From positions 65,168 through 129,167 of the forward strand of contig NZ_WFLM01000005.1 in the NCBI RefSeq assembly GCF_009208775.1: a stretch of 64,000 nucleotides of DNA, read 5' to 3'. This DNA comes from Silvanigrella paludirubra (lineage in GTDB: Bacteria; Bdellovibrionota_B; Oligoflexia; Silvanigrellales; Silvanigrellaceae). A program made the position numbers and the translations under genes. The notes beneath the pieces were generated by a model that had not been told where the DNA came from, ran no database searches, and saw only the letters and a program-made list of their open reading frames with translations. Shown in pieces: positions 36,210-45,966 of the stretch (positions are counted from its first letter, which is position 1; every line of letters starts with the position of its first letter).

Positions 36210-37155
36210 ATTTACCAATCCATTGAATGTATAAGACCCCAGGCTTGCCCGCTTGGCTATTTGTCCCTTGGTTTCCATTTGTACCGTTCGTACCAAAAGA
36301 GCCACTTTGACCTGATGTCACCTGAGCACTTCCATTTCCGCCTAATCCTCCTTGCCCAACTTGAACGTCGATGGTTTCTCCAGGAGTTACTTTAATTGTT
36401 ACTTCCTCAACAAGAGCATGAAATCCTGTTTGACCATTTCCTCCATCACCACCTTTTCCTCCAAAATAAGTTTCAGTAGAACTATCTCCAATATTATCAA
36501 CAACTGCTTTACCACCGTTCCCGCCAGTTCCTCCATTACCACCTACAGCGCCTAAACAAACATCTGTATCTGTATAAGGACTTATTTTAATATTATTATT
36601 TAAATTACTTTTATTTTCATTTGCTACAGAAAACTTATAACTTCCAAAATAAGATTGTTCACCTAATCCACCAGCTCCACCAGATACAGTTGCACTTTCA
36701 GCTTGTGGATATCCTCCGTTAGAATGAAGTGCATTATACCAAGTATTATTGATAGAATACCTTCCTAAAAACCCTTGTTGACCTGAATTCCCAGACCCGT
36801 TATTTGCAGATCCTCCATTAGATCCATTTCCACCCCAAGAAGCTCCGCTCCAATTTCCATCATAAAATTTTGCGCCAGCACCACCAGCTCCACCGCCTCC
36901 ACCACCATTTCCGCCAGAACAACCAATAATTTTTACTGAAGTGACAAGTTCTGGAACTGTCCAACTTCCTTTAAAAGTTGAATAACTCCCATCTTTGTTT
37001 TTAGTAGCCATAAATAATTTTGAATTTAGATTATTTGGTATGGAAGGTGAATTTACTTCTGGAGGTTTTACAACCAGCTTATCATCTTTACCTTGAACAC
37101 AACTTGTTAATAAAAAAATGGTTACAGAACTTAATAAAATACTATTTTTAAACAT
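36208..37155 (-). CDS. Glycine-rich lipoprotein
   Basis: A 315-residue predicted lipoprotein. The signal peptide ends in the lipobox LLTSC with Cys19. A strand-like SWTVPELVTSVKIIG precedes a run rich in Gly, Asn and Ser from about residue 85 onward, with several GGxGGxGG repeats and a final PGVLYIQWIG. A W-x-VP-x-x-V-x-x-V opening followed by polyglycine resembles the glycine-rich domain of phage tail fibres and some surface proteins. It would be anchored to a membrane by the lipid; function is unknown. It is monocistronic and converges on fumC across a terminator. Gly-rich length suggests a flexible or polyglycine-helix surface protein. Confidence 0.8.
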   Translation of the reverse strand: MFKNSILLSSVTIFLLTSCVQGKDDKLVVKPPEVNSPSIPNNLNSKLFMATKNKDGSYSTFKGSWTVPELVTSVKIIGCSGGNGGGGGGAGGAGAKFYDGNWSGASWGGNGSNGGSANNGSGNSGQQGFLGRYSINNTWYNALHSNGGYPQAESATVSGGAGGLGEQSYFGSYKFSVANENKSNLNNNIKISPYTDTDVCLGAVGGNGGTGGNGGKAVVDNIGDSSTETYFGGKGGDGGNGQTGFHALVEEVTIKVTPGETIDVQVGQGGLGGNGSAQVTSGQSGSFGTNGTNGNQGTNSQAGKPGVLYIQWIGK

Positions 37156-37340
37156 AAATTACCTCCAGAATGCTTTGACAAAACAAAAAAATAGTTAATT
37201 TGATTCATCAAAAAAAACCGCAGACAATATTTTAATCTTCTTTTTAATTGGATGAATTGATTATAAAAGAAAATGGATTCCTTTTTTTACAGATTGCTAT
37301 TTAGAAGAGTAAGTATATAAACTAATTGTCATAAATTGAA

Positions 37341-37373
37341 GCTGAAAATTAATTTTTTGCTTTTATTTTCAGC
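37341..37373 (+). promoter_or_regulatory. Leader hairpin upstream of pheS
   Basis: GCTGAAAAT (37341-37349) pairs perfectly with ATTTTCAGC (37365-37373), with a 15-base loop containing a T-run. It lies 41 bases before the pheS start. It has no following T-tract of its own and may be a leader or mRNA-stability structure. No T-box features were found. Confidence 0.4.
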
Positions 37374-37413
37374 AGGATTTAAATCGGATTAAATATCAGG
37401 AGAAGATAAAGTT

Positions 37414-38538
37414 ATGTCTGGAACAGATGAAATTAAGCATATTTTAAACACCCCATCATCGACTACTTATCAAAACCTAGAGGAACTTAAATCAATCATC
37501 CATAAAGAAAGAGAAACTTTTTTTAACATGGTTGGCGTGGACGGCAATAGGGTACCTGATCTGAACATATTTACACATGAAATTATTGAAGAAATACGCA
37601 TTCGTTTTAGTGGTAAAAAATCACCTTTACAAGAATGGTTAAAGTCTCTTCGTAATATATCGCCTGAAGAGCGCAAAAATGCAGGCGCTTTTATTAATGA
37701 ATTAAAAAATGAAATAGAAAGTAGTTTAAAAAACTTCTTAGAAACATGGCGCAGTGAATCCGAAACAAAAAAATTATCCTTAGAAATAGATGATATTTCT
37801 CTTCCATTACCAAAATTAAATATTGGTTCACGACACCCTGTTTCTGCAGTCATGCGCGATCTAATGGAACCATTTCAAAGAATGGGATTTTCAATAGTAG
37901 ATGGGCCTGAAATTGATAATGATCTTTATAATTTTGACACTTTAAATGTGTTAAAAGATCACCCCGCTCGTGAAATGCAAGATACTTTCTTTTTAGCAAG
38001 TGAATGGGTTTTAAGAACACACACAAGTAACGTGCAAAGCCATGCCATGATGGAAAGAAAACTTCCTTTAAAAATTGTATGCCCAGGATGCGTTTATCGA
38101 AACGAATATGATATGACACACCTTCCTTCTTTTAGACAAATTGAATGCCTTGTTGTTGATAAAGGTATTCATATGGGTCATTTAAGACATACTATTAATG
38201 AAATGCTCAATGCCGCATTTGGTCGTCCTGTTAAGTTACGTTTTCGTTCAAGTTACTTTCCTTTTACTGAACCGAGCGCCGAAGTTGATGTTGAATGTCA
38301 ACAATGTTTTGGAAAAGGCTGTAGAAGCTGCAAGAATACAGGCTGGTCTGAAATTGGAGGCTGTGGTCTTGTAAATAAAAAAGTGTTGGAAAGCTGCGGA
38401 ATTGATTCTTCAGTTTATAGCGGATTTGCATTAGGATTTGGAATTGATCGAATGGCAAAAGATCGATTTGCCATTGCCGATTTACGGTCTATGCTTGACG
38501 GGGATGTTTCCTTTTTAAAATCATTTTCCTTGTCTTAA
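37414..38538 (+). CDS. pheS: Phenylalanyl-tRNA synthetase alpha subunit
   Basis: A 374-residue catalytic subunit. It activates phenylalanine and charges tRNA-Phe as an alpha2-beta2 complex with PheT. The N-terminal coiled-coil arm is followed by HPVSAVMRDL (motif 1), PSFRQIECLVVDKGIHMGHL (motif 2 region) and FALGFGIDRMAKDRFAI with ADLRSML (motif 3). A Cys-rich CQQCFGKGCRSCKNTGW segment occurs in many bacterial PheS proteins. It is followed by pheT with 33 bases between them, the usual pair. Confidence 0.95.
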   Translation: MSGTDEIKHILNTPSSTTYQNLEELKSIIHKERETFFNMVGVDGNRVPDLNIFTHEIIEEIRIRFSGKKSPLQEWLKSLRNISPEERKNAGAFINELKNEIESSLKNFLETWRSESETKKLSLEIDDISLPLPKLNIGSRHPVSAVMRDLMEPFQRMGFSIVDGPEIDNDLYNFDTLNVLKDHPAREMQDTFFLASEWVLRTHTSNVQSHAMMERKLPLKIVCPGCVYRNEYDMTHLPSFRQIECLVVDKGIHMGHLRHTINEMLNAAFGRPVKLRFRSSYFPFTEPSAEVDVECQQCFGKGCRSCKNTGWSEIGGCGLVNKKVLESCGIDSSVYSGFALGFGIDRMAKDRFAIADLRSMLDGDVSFLKSFSLS

Positions 38539-38571
38539 CACTATAAACAGATTAATAAAAAGGTAACAAAC

Positions 38572-41400
38572 ATGCTAGCAAGTTTAAAATTTGTCGAAAA
38601 ATTCATCTCCCTTCCTAAAGTAACAAAAAATATAAATATAAATGGTATCCCTACAGCTATATCTTCATACGATATTGAAAAAATAAATCCACTTTTAACA
38701 AGACAAGGGTTTGAAGTGGATAGTGTTATTAAAAAAGGAGAAGGTTTAGAGACTGTTGTTGTTGGTAGAATTGAAAAAACAGAACCACATCCTAATGCCT
38801 CAAAACTTCAAATTTGCCAGGTTAATGTTGGCAATAATATAATAAATCAAATTATTTGTGGCGCTAAAAATGCAAGGCAAGGATTGTATGTTGCTGTTGC
38901 TTTGCCTTCAACTAAACTACCAAATAATCTAGAAATAAAATCATCTAAAATTCGCGATATTGAAAGTAACGGAATGCTTTGTTCTCGTGAAGAATTAGGC
39001 CTACCAATAAAAGCAGATACAGATGGTGATGGAATTTGGGAAATTGAAGAAGATAGTCAAGGAGGAGTATCTAGCTCTGTATTAATTCATCAATTAGGAA
39101 AACCTATTTTTGAGGTTCTTGGCATTTCAGACACTATACTAGAACTCAGCGTTACACCAAACAGACCAGATATGTTATGCCATGAAGGTGTCTCGAAAGA
39201 ACTTAAAGCTGCTTTCACTTACGCAAATATTCCCTTTAAATTAAACGAAGATAATAGTTATTCAAATAAAATATCTATTACAGAAGAAAAAATTAAAAAT
39301 GACGCGATAAATCATTCCTCAGTAAATTGTGCGGGAATTTCATTTTCTGCAGAAAATCATTTAGGAACACCAGCTTTTTTTATGCTTATAGATTCAACTC
39401 AGGTAAAACCAAGCCCTGCTTGGCTTAGAATTTTACTTGAAAATTTAGGACAAAATTCAATAAATAATATTGTTGATGCTTCAAATTATATTCTTTTAGC
39501 TCATGGACAGCCTAGCCATGCTTTTGATCTTGAAAAATTATCTTCGCAAGATCCAAAATCAAAAAAATTAATATTAAGAAAAGCAAAACAAGGTGAAAAA
39601 TTTACGGGATTAGATGGCAAAGAGAGAGAGCTTAACGATACTGACGAAATCATAAGTGATATTGAAGGAACTCAAGGTTTACTTGGTGTATTAGGCGGTG
39701 AACATTCTAAAGTAACAGAAACAACAAAAAAGATAGTTGTTGAATTTGCGAATCCAAACCCTGTTTCTGTAAGAAGATCATCCCGACGCCATGCACGACA
39801 AACAGATGCAAGCTTTATGTTTGAAAAAGGAATCGATGCTTCTGCTCGTTATCAAGCAGCCGCTGAATATCTTGGTCTAATATCAAGTGAGCAAAGTATA
39901 AAACCAATTTATTGCGGAACAGTTCACTCACAAAATTTGAATAAAAAACCCGAAATTAAAACTGAATTTCCTAAAATAGAAATTGAATTTAATTCGCTCG
40001 CACAAGAAAAAATATTAGGTGCCCATATAATAGATTTCGATAAACAATTGAATATTTTAAAATCCCTAGGTTTTGAATTATCTTCTATTGCATCTCAAGC
40101 TTTTAAAGTAACAGTCCCAAGCTGGAGGTCTCATGATATTGTTGGTGAAGCAGATCTTGTAGAAGAATTCATTCGTGTTGTCGGAATTGATAATGTTCCT
40201 TCTACCCCAATGATATCTCCAACAAATGTAAGTTACGATGACCCTCATTATAAATATTTAGAAAAAATAAGCGCTCGGTGTACCTCTTTAGGTTATAATG
40301 AAGTCATTAGTTTACATTTTATGAGAACAGATGATTACGAAAAATTAGGTTTAAAATCTATACTTTCTCTTGGAGAACCTGTAGCATTATTAAATCCAAT
40401 TATTGGCGATGAACCTTTATTGCACAACACTCTTATTCCTGATTTATTACGTAAAGTAACTCGAAATTTAGGTTACGGAACAAAAAGTGGACAACTGTTT
40501 CATTCTTGTAGAACATTCCAAAATTATGATGTTTCAGGAAAAAGAGTTTTTGTACAAAACGGGGAAAGCATTGGATTACAAAAAGAATTCAATCAAAAAA
40601 TAGAAGACAATTTAGAGTATCATTATTCTCAAGGCTATGCTTACTCTAGAGAAAAAACCCAAGAGGGAAGGCCAGTAGAAACACCACGCTTAGCAGGGGT
40701 TGTTTTTGGAAATAAAACTGAGAAAACATGGCAAAATTCTTCTGAAACAAATTGGTCGTTACATGACATTATTGCCCATGTAACTGATTTAGTGACAAGC
40801 CTTGGAAGCGAAATTAGTGTCGTAAAAATATCTGATACAATTGATAATTCCACAGAATGTAAATTTCATCCTTTTGCAAAAGCATTACATCCTGGCAGAA
40901 GAGTTGGTTTCTATATTTTAGATGAAAACAATCAATCTATTTCTCTAGGTTGGGCAGGGGAATTGCATCCTAAAACAATGAGAAATTATGATATTGATGT
41001 TTCCTGTTTTGTTTTTGAAATAAATATAGCTGTTTTAATACGTTCCTTAAGCAAACCTAAAAATGTGAAAAGACGCGTTGCTATAACACAAAGATTCCCA
41101 ACAATATCTCGTGATTTTGCTTTTTTAATAGACGATAGTGTAACAGCAAAAGAATTAAATGAAGTTGTTATAAAATCTTTGGAACCTTTAATTATCAATG
41201 AAACTCCTGCTTTAATACAAGCAGTAAATATTTTTGATATATACAAAGGTAAAAACATTGCTGAAAACAAAAAATCAGTCGCTTTTCATATTTCATTAGA
41301 GCCAACGGAAAGAACATTTAACGATAAAGATATTCAAAAAATTACAAACACGGTAATTAAAGCTGTAACCTCTGAATTAAGAGGAGAATTAAGGGGATAG
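38572..41400 (+). CDS. pheT: Phenylalanyl-tRNA synthetase beta subunit
   Basis: A 942-residue subunit, longer than the roughly 790-residue E. coli form. Domains in order are an EMAP/tRNA-binding domain (about 60-170: HPNASKLQICQVNVG, ESNGMLCSREELGLP), B3/B4 editing region with SVTPNRPDMLCHEG, B5, a catalytic-like core with WRSHDIVGEADLVEEF, and a C-terminal ferredoxin-like anticodon domain (FPTISRDFAFLID to the end). An acidic DTDGDGIWEIEED stretch near residue 145 resembles a calcium loop but sits where other PheT proteins are also acidic. It is co-transcribed with pheS and ends within a terminator. Confidence 0.95.
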   Translation: MLASLKFVEKFISLPKVTKNININGIPTAISSYDIEKINPLLTRQGFEVDSVIKKGEGLETVVVGRIEKTEPHPNASKLQICQVNVGNNIINQIICGAKNARQGLYVAVALPSTKLPNNLEIKSSKIRDIESNGMLCSREELGLPIKADTDGDGIWEIEEDSQGGVSSSVLIHQLGKPIFEVLGISDTILELSVTPNRPDMLCHEGVSKELKAAFTYANIPFKLNEDNSYSNKISITEEKIKNDAINHSSVNCAGISFSAENHLGTPAFFMLIDSTQVKPSPAWLRILLENLGQNSINNIVDASNYILLAHGQPSHAFDLEKLSSQDPKSKKLILRKAKQGEKFTGLDGKERELNDTDEIISDIEGTQGLLGVLGGEHSKVTETTKKIVVEFANPNPVSVRRSSRRHARQTDASFMFEKGIDASARYQAAAEYLGLISSEQSIKPIYCGTVHSQNLNKKPEIKTEFPKIEIEFNSLAQEKILGAHIIDFDKQLNILKSLGFELSSIASQAFKVTVPSWRSHDIVGEADLVEEFIRVVGIDNVPSTPMISPTNVSYDDPHYKYLEKISARCTSLGYNEVISLHFMRTDDYEKLGLKSILSLGEPVALLNPIIGDEPLLHNTLIPDLLRKVTRNLGYGTKSGQLFHSCRTFQNYDVSGKRVFVQNGESIGLQKEFNQKIEDNLEYHYSQGYAYSREKTQEGRPVETPRLAGVVFGNKTEKTWQNSSETNWSLHDIIAHVTDLVTSLGSEISVVKISDTIDNSTECKFHPFAKALHPGRRVGFYILDENNQSISLGWAGELHPKTMRNYDIDVSCFVFEINIAVLIRSLSKPKNVKRRVAITQRFPTISRDFAFLIDDSVTAKELNEVVIKSLEPLIINETPALIQAVNIFDIYKGKNIAENKKSVAFHISLEPTERTFNDKDIQKITNTVIKAVTSELRGELRG

Positions 41401-41429
41401 TTTATTTTTTATAAATAAACTATCTTTTT
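41396..41429 (+). terminator. Intrinsic terminator of pheS-pheT
   Basis: GATAGTTTATTT (41396-41407) pairs with its exact complement at 41413-41424, with a 5-base loop, followed by TTTTT. The pheT stop codon is inside the first arm. Confidence 0.85.
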
Positions 41430-41524
41430 CAGTTACCAAAATTCCGTCATAAGCTCATCTCTTTTTTTTTATAAATAAATAGTAATATTATTATATTCTT
41501 TTTTTTATTTATTTTATTTATTAT

Positions 41525-43117
41525 ATGGAAATGAAATTGAAAACTGAAAATAATAATTCTATTTTAAAAAAATGGGAAATATATCCATTATTAATTTTAT
41601 TTCTTATTATTCATTTTCTATGGAGTAAACATTTTCCTATAGCAGATGTTGAAGCTTATTATTGGGATTGGTCAAGAAATTTAAGCCTTTCTTATTTTGA
41701 CCATCCTGGTGCTGTTGCCTGGATTTGTCGTTTAGGAATTTTTATTACTCAAAATGAAAATAACTTACGTTTTTTTGTCCCTATTTTTAATTTAATTACT
41801 ATAATATTTTTAATTTTATCCTTGAATAAAATTTTAACAATAAAAAACAAAGAAACAACAATTAAACAAATTTTATATTTAGAAATTTTATGGAATATAA
41901 TACCTGTATTTAGTATGCAAAGCTTTATTCTTATGCCAGACTTTGCGCTACTGACATGCCTATCTATAGTGTTATTTTTATCTTTAAAAATTTTAGAAAT
42001 TATTCATTACGAAAATAGAATTCCTATCAAATATGTTATTTTATTAGGGGTATTTTCAGGGCTTGGTTTCAATTCTAAATATCACATGATACCAATTACT
42101 TTTTTAATTATTTTTACATTAACTCAAATAATTAATCTTAGTAGAAAAAATTTATTTACTTTTTTATCTATTTTTATAACAAGTTTAATAATTACATCTA
42201 TGCCAACAATTTATTGGAATCTAAATAACAAATTTATTTCTTTTATTTTTCAATTAAATCATGGTTTTGGTGTTTTTGATTTTTCTTTTAAAAATTTATT
42301 TCTTTACATAATAGAATCATCAATCTATATTACTCCCATTTTATTTTTTTATGGTATAAAAAATATATATTTTATCAATAAAAAAATAAATAAAATTGAA
42401 TTTCATGAAAAAATTATTTTAATTGCGCTCTCTCCTATATGTGGAATTTTTATAATTTTTTTAATTGCTTCTCTTTTTGATTATGTAGCTCCATATTGGA
42501 TTTCACCAGCTTTTTTGTTACTTTTACCGTTTTTTGCAATAGAAATGAGCGATTGGAAGTTTAATAAAATATTCATTCCACTATTTCTAATACCTTCTTT
42601 TCTTATTCCAAGTAGTCTTTGTTTTAAAGAAGTCAGAAAAAAAATTGTGAGTATTTCCGATGGAAATGCAGGATATAAATTGTTCTTTTGGTATTTAATT
42701 AATAATGACAAGATAGATAAGCTTGCAGGGATAAAGCTGCCAAAGTCTATTACACCAGAAGAGTTAAATAACAGAGGGTGTAATCAAAATGACAATATTT
42801 TAGCTTCATTAAATTGGACTTGGACATCCCAGCTTGCTTATCACCTAAAAGGTCATCCTTATGTGTACAATTTAAACTTTGAGCAAAAATCATATTATTC
42901 TATTAGGGATGACTTTAAAAAATTTAAAAACTGCAAAATTACATTAATTACAACAGAAGAATTAATGACAAATAATTTATATAAAATAGAAGAAATTGAT
43001 TATTTAAATGTCATTAAAATCAAACAATTTGAAAAAAAAGAAGAATATGGAAAAATAAATATCCTAAAAGGAATATTTGTAGGTGATGATGAAAGCCTTT
43101 CCACAGCCGATAATTAA
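41525..43117 (+). CDS. GT39/ArnT-like membrane glycosyltransferase
   Basis: A 530-residue polytopic protein with about 10-12 membrane segments. The first periplasmic loop IADVEAYYWDWSRNLSLSYF followed by DHPGAVAW is characteristic of the GT39/ArnT/PMT-2 family, which uses polyprenyl-phosphate sugars to glycosylate lipid A or proteins in the periplasm. The acidic DVEAYYWDW is the expected catalytic region. The C-terminal about 130 residues are soluble. It has no close operon partners and converges on the S9 peptidase gene with a shared TTAA stop. Acceptor is unknown. Confidence 0.8.
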   Translation: MEMKLKTENNNSILKKWEIYPLLILFLIIHFLWSKHFPIADVEAYYWDWSRNLSLSYFDHPGAVAWICRLGIFITQNENNLRFFVPIFNLITIIFLILSLNKILTIKNKETTIKQILYLEILWNIIPVFSMQSFILMPDFALLTCLSIVLFLSLKILEIIHYENRIPIKYVILLGVFSGLGFNSKYHMIPITFLIIFTLTQIINLSRKNLFTFLSIFITSLIITSMPTIYWNLNNKFISFIFQLNHGFGVFDFSFKNLFLYIIESSIYITPILFFYGIKNIYFINKKINKIEFHEKIILIALSPICGIFIIFLIASLFDYVAPYWISPAFLLLLPFFAIEMSDWKFNKIFIPLFLIPSFLIPSSLCFKEVRKKIVSISDGNAGYKLFFWYLINNDKIDKLAGIKLPKSITPEELNNRGCNQNDNILASLNWTWTSQLAYHLKGHPYVYNLNFEQKSYYSIRDDFKKFKNCKITLITTEELMTNNLYKIEEIDYLNVIKIKQFEKKEEYGKINILKGIFVGDDESLSTADN

Positions 43118-45009
43118 GATAATAACGATTTAAAAAACTCTAACTCTTTATTCAATGAAGTAATAATACTTTCAGCCTTTTTAAAGCCATGACCTTCTCC
43201 TTCAAAAATATAAACTTCATTATATATTTTATTTTTATTTAATTCATTTACAATTTTATTTGTTTGACTAACATGAACAACAACATCTTTATCACCATGG
43301 AAAAATATAATGGGAGATTTAATATTATTGGCAAAGTTTAAAGGGGAACGATTAAAATATTTTTCACGCTCTTTTTCTACAGAACCACCAATTAAACCTT
43401 GATCATAATATGCTTCAAATTTATGAATATGTTCTGTCATAGCAATAAGATCGGCAATGCCATAGGTACAAGAACCGCATTTATAAATATTATGAAAAGC
43501 GAGTGAAGAAAGTACTGTTAATCCTCCAGAACTACTTCCAGCGATTATCAATTTATTTTTATCAACTTTATTATTATTACAGAGATAAAGAGCCGCATCA
43601 ATACAGTCTTCTACATCTCTAATACCCCATTGCCCTTTTAATTGTTCCCTATAATTCCTTCCGTACCCTGTACTTCCCCTGTAATTTACTTCTAAATAAG
43701 CAAAACCTCTGCTGGTATAATATTGAACTTTTGGATTAAACATAAAATCAGCATTTGCAGTAGGTCCACCATGAACTTTAACAATTAAAGGTGGTAATTG
43801 ATCATCTGAATAAGAATAATTTGGATTTTTAGGTTTATAATAAAATGCATATGCTACTTGATCATCTCTTGTTGGAAATTCAATCAATTCAGGCAAGGAA
43901 ATAAAATCTTTTTGAAAAATATCACCAATAGAATTTCTCAATACCTTAGTTTTTTGAATTGATTCATAATTAGATAAAATAACTGCTAAAGGTAATGTTT
44001 CAGACCCTCCAAAAAAAGCAACGCAGTTATTTTTTGCTACAATATTATATATGCATGTTAATGAATTACTTACTTCGCTAAATGATTTTTCATTTATATG
44101 AATTACTCCCGTTTTCCAAATTCCTTTCTCACAATAACTTGAAATTATTTTATTTTCATCAATAAAATCAAAACATCGAGTTCCAGAAATCCACATTGGC
44201 CTCCCAAAATCAGCCTCTCTAGTATATATATTCTCTAATTTAGAATCTGTTACTTTATAAATATTCCAAAAACCTGTAATATCTGAAGAAACAAATAATT
44301 CATTTTTAGAACTCCAGGTAGGCTGATAAAATGATTGTTTTGATTCAATTGAAATCCGCTTTTTATTTGAAATAATTCCTTGTAAATTAACATCTGCAAT
44401 CCACAACTCAGTGGCATCCCAAGGCATATTAGGATGATCCCATTGCAACCAACTTATTTTAGTTCCGTTAGGACTTATTGTTGGACTGCTGTAAAAATCA
44501 GAGCCTGTAAATAATACAGTTGTTTTTTTGCTCTGTAACGATATTTGAACAATTTCTGTTGGTGGAAATTGAGACTTTTTAGAATCATCTTTTCGAATAC
44601 AATATAAATATTCATGCCTTGGATCAGCATGAAAATCAGCAAATCGTCCTTCAAAATATTCAGTAATAGGTTTAATTACATTTGATTTTAAATTTTTATG
44701 ATAAACAATTCCATCTTTAGAATTAGAAAAATAAAGTTGTTGATCTCTTACAAAAAAAGCACCACCACCGTAACCATGAACGGATGTACCAATACTAAAT
44801 TCTTCTGGTGTTTCATCTTGATAAGTGCCATTTTGATGATAGGACACAATGACAGATCGCCCTTTTTCATTTGGTCGTGATTCAATCCAGTAGATTATTC
44901 CATTATCAATATGTATATCTGTAAAAGAAAGTGATTTACTAGCAATGATCTCTGATGTGATAGGAGATATCCAAGAGCCAAAATTAGCATGAGTTCCAGA
45001 TGCTATCAT
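43114..45009 (-). CDS. S9-family (prolyl oligopeptidase-like) serine peptidase
   Basis: A 631-residue peptidase from ATG 45009, with AGGA 6 bases upstream. An ATG at 45105 would add 32 residues of basic sequence and overlap the divergent gene. The first about 370 residues form a beta-propeller with repeated WSSKNELF and SPTISPNGTKISWL-type blades. The C-terminal alpha/beta hydrolase has VKVHGGPTA, NYRGSTGYGRNYRE, the nucleophile Ser in GSSSGGL, an acid in HGDKDVVVH and the catalytic His in GEGHGF. It resembles dipeptidyl aminopeptidase/acylaminoacyl-peptidases that cleave short peptides. No signal peptide is visible, so it is probably cytosolic. Confidence 0.88.
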   Translation of the reverse strand: MIASGTHANFGSWISPITSEIIASKSLSFTDIHIDNGIIYWIESRPNEKGRSVIVSYHQNGTYQDETPEEFSIGTSVHGYGGGAFFVRDQQLYFSNSKDGIVYHKNLKSNVIKPITEYFEGRFADFHADPRHEYLYCIRKDDSKKSQFPPTEIVQISLQSKKTTVLFTGSDFYSSPTISPNGTKISWLQWDHPNMPWDATELWIADVNLQGIISNKKRISIESKQSFYQPTWSSKNELFVSSDITGFWNIYKVTDSKLENIYTREADFGRPMWISGTRCFDFIDENKIISSYCEKGIWKTGVIHINEKSFSEVSNSLTCIYNIVAKNNCVAFFGGSETLPLAVILSNYESIQKTKVLRNSIGDIFQKDFISLPELIEFPTRDDQVAYAFYYKPKNPNYSYSDDQLPPLIVKVHGGPTANADFMFNPKVQYYTSRGFAYLEVNYRGSTGYGRNYREQLKGQWGIRDVEDCIDAALYLCNNNKVDKNKLIIAGSSSGGLTVLSSLAFHNIYKCGSCTYGIADLIAMTEHIHKFEAYYDQGLIGGSVEKEREKYFNRSPLNFANNIKSPIIFFHGDKDVVVHVSQTNKIVNELNKNKIYNEVYIFEGEGHGFKKAESIITSLNKELEFFKSLLS

Positions 45010-45126
45010 TTTTAATCCTATTCGAATGCTGTTTAAATTAAAGCCTTTGTATAAAATAGACTTTGAAGTTCTTAATATACAATTTAGAATCTTTCTTTGC
45101 ATCAAATTTTTTTAAAAGGGATTTAT

Positions 45127-45849
45127 GTGAAAAAAAACATAATATTTATAATAATTATTCTAACTATATTTGGATTATCTAGTCTCATAAACTTAAGTCA
45201 AACAAAAGATAACCCAACAGATGCAATCATTATGAATTTAATTCAGTTAAATATTGAAACAATTAAAAATCTCAACATAACTTATCCAATTTTATCCCCT
45301 ATTTTATTTTCTCTTTTATTTTTTATATTAACCATAGCTTATATCCCTTTTATTGGTCCTGTTTTTGTTTTATGTTCAGGTGCTCTTTTTGGTCCTATTT
45401 TAGGGGCCATTTTATTTTCTTTTGTAGTGAGTTTATCTTATACAGCATCTTTTTTAATATCTAGACAACTTTATTTAAAATATAAGAAAAATAAAAAAAA
45501 GAACCCAAAATTACAAAAAATAATTCATGGCTTTGAAAAAGACGGCTGGTTATATTTATTATCTGTTCGATTTGCTGGGGTAATTCCAGCAATTGCTGTC
45601 AATTTAGGTATGGGTTTAACAAATATTCCCGCTTGGCAATTTTATATTGTCACACAAATTGGTACCTTCCCTATTATACTTGTTTATTCATTTGCAGGAA
45701 GCAAAATTGAAAGCTTAAAGAGTTTAAATGATTTTATCTCCCCATATTTTTTATTATTTATGATTTTTTTATCTATATGCCCCATATTAATTAAGATAAT
45801 AAGTGACTATGCAATTGTAAAACTAAAAAAACGTTCAAAAAAAACTTGA
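45127..45849 (+). CDS. TVP38/TMEM64 (DedA/VTT-domain) membrane protein
   Basis: A 240-residue membrane protein starting at GTG 45127, with AAGGG 6 bases upstream. An upstream TTG at 45097 would overlap the divergent peptidase's long form. It has about 5-6 hydrophobic segments and the VTT signature FVLCSGALFGPILGAILFS, followed by SVRFAGVIPAIAVNLGMGLT. Relatives move lipids such as undecaprenyl phosphate or act on membrane homeostasis. It shares a 117-base divergent promoter region with the peptidase. Confidence 0.85.
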   Translation: MKKNIIFIIIILTIFGLSSLINLSQTKDNPTDAIIMNLIQLNIETIKNLNITYPILSPILFSLLFFILTIAYIPFIGPVFVLCSGALFGPILGAILFSFVVSLSYTASFLISRQLYLKYKKNKKKNPKLQKIIHGFEKDGWLYLLSVRFAGVIPAIAVNLGMGLTNIPAWQFYIVTQIGTFPIILVYSFAGSKIESLKSLNDFISPYFLLFMIFLSICPILIKIISDYAIVKLKKRSKKT

Positions 45850-45875
45850 CAGAAGGCATTTAATAATGCAATTAT
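45846..45875 (+). promoter_or_regulatory. Promoter for the carA-carB-argF operon
   Basis: A consensus TTGACA at 45846-45851, overlapping the end of the upstream gene, is followed after 18 bases by AATTAT (45870-45875). Transcription would begin about 85 bases before carA and would include the GC-rich hairpin at 45892-45912. Confidence 0.5.
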
Positions 45876-45891
45876 AGTCCAATTTTTGGCT

Positions 45892-45926
45892 CGGCGACGA
45901 TGCATCTCGCCGTACCTTCAATTTTT
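45892..45926 (+). promoter_or_regulatory. GC-rich leader hairpin with T-run, possible carA attenuator
   Basis: CGGCGA (45892-45897) pairs with TCGCCG (45907-45912) around a 9-base loop that is itself a near-palindrome. A U-rich segment ending in TTTTT (45922-45926) follows. It sits between the promoter and the carA start and looks like an intrinsic terminator in an unusually GC-rich setting for this region. Confidence 0.5.
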
Positions 45927-45966
45927 CCTATTATGTTTTAAAATTCAATATTGTAATGGAGAAGAT

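Noticed and set aside
37341-37413. T-box leader for pheS
   Set aside because: Only a simple hairpin is present. I found no T-box core sequence, specifier loop or terminator/antiterminator pair, and the gene context is Gram-negative.
37470-38119. Long antisense frames within pheS
   Set aside because: They are shadows of conserved pheS coding sequence, with no ribosome sites or recognisable motifs.
39001-39060. EF-hand-like DTDGDG stretch in PheT as a calcium site
   Set aside because: Other PheT proteins have acidic residues at the same place, and a single loop without a partner hand is weak evidence.
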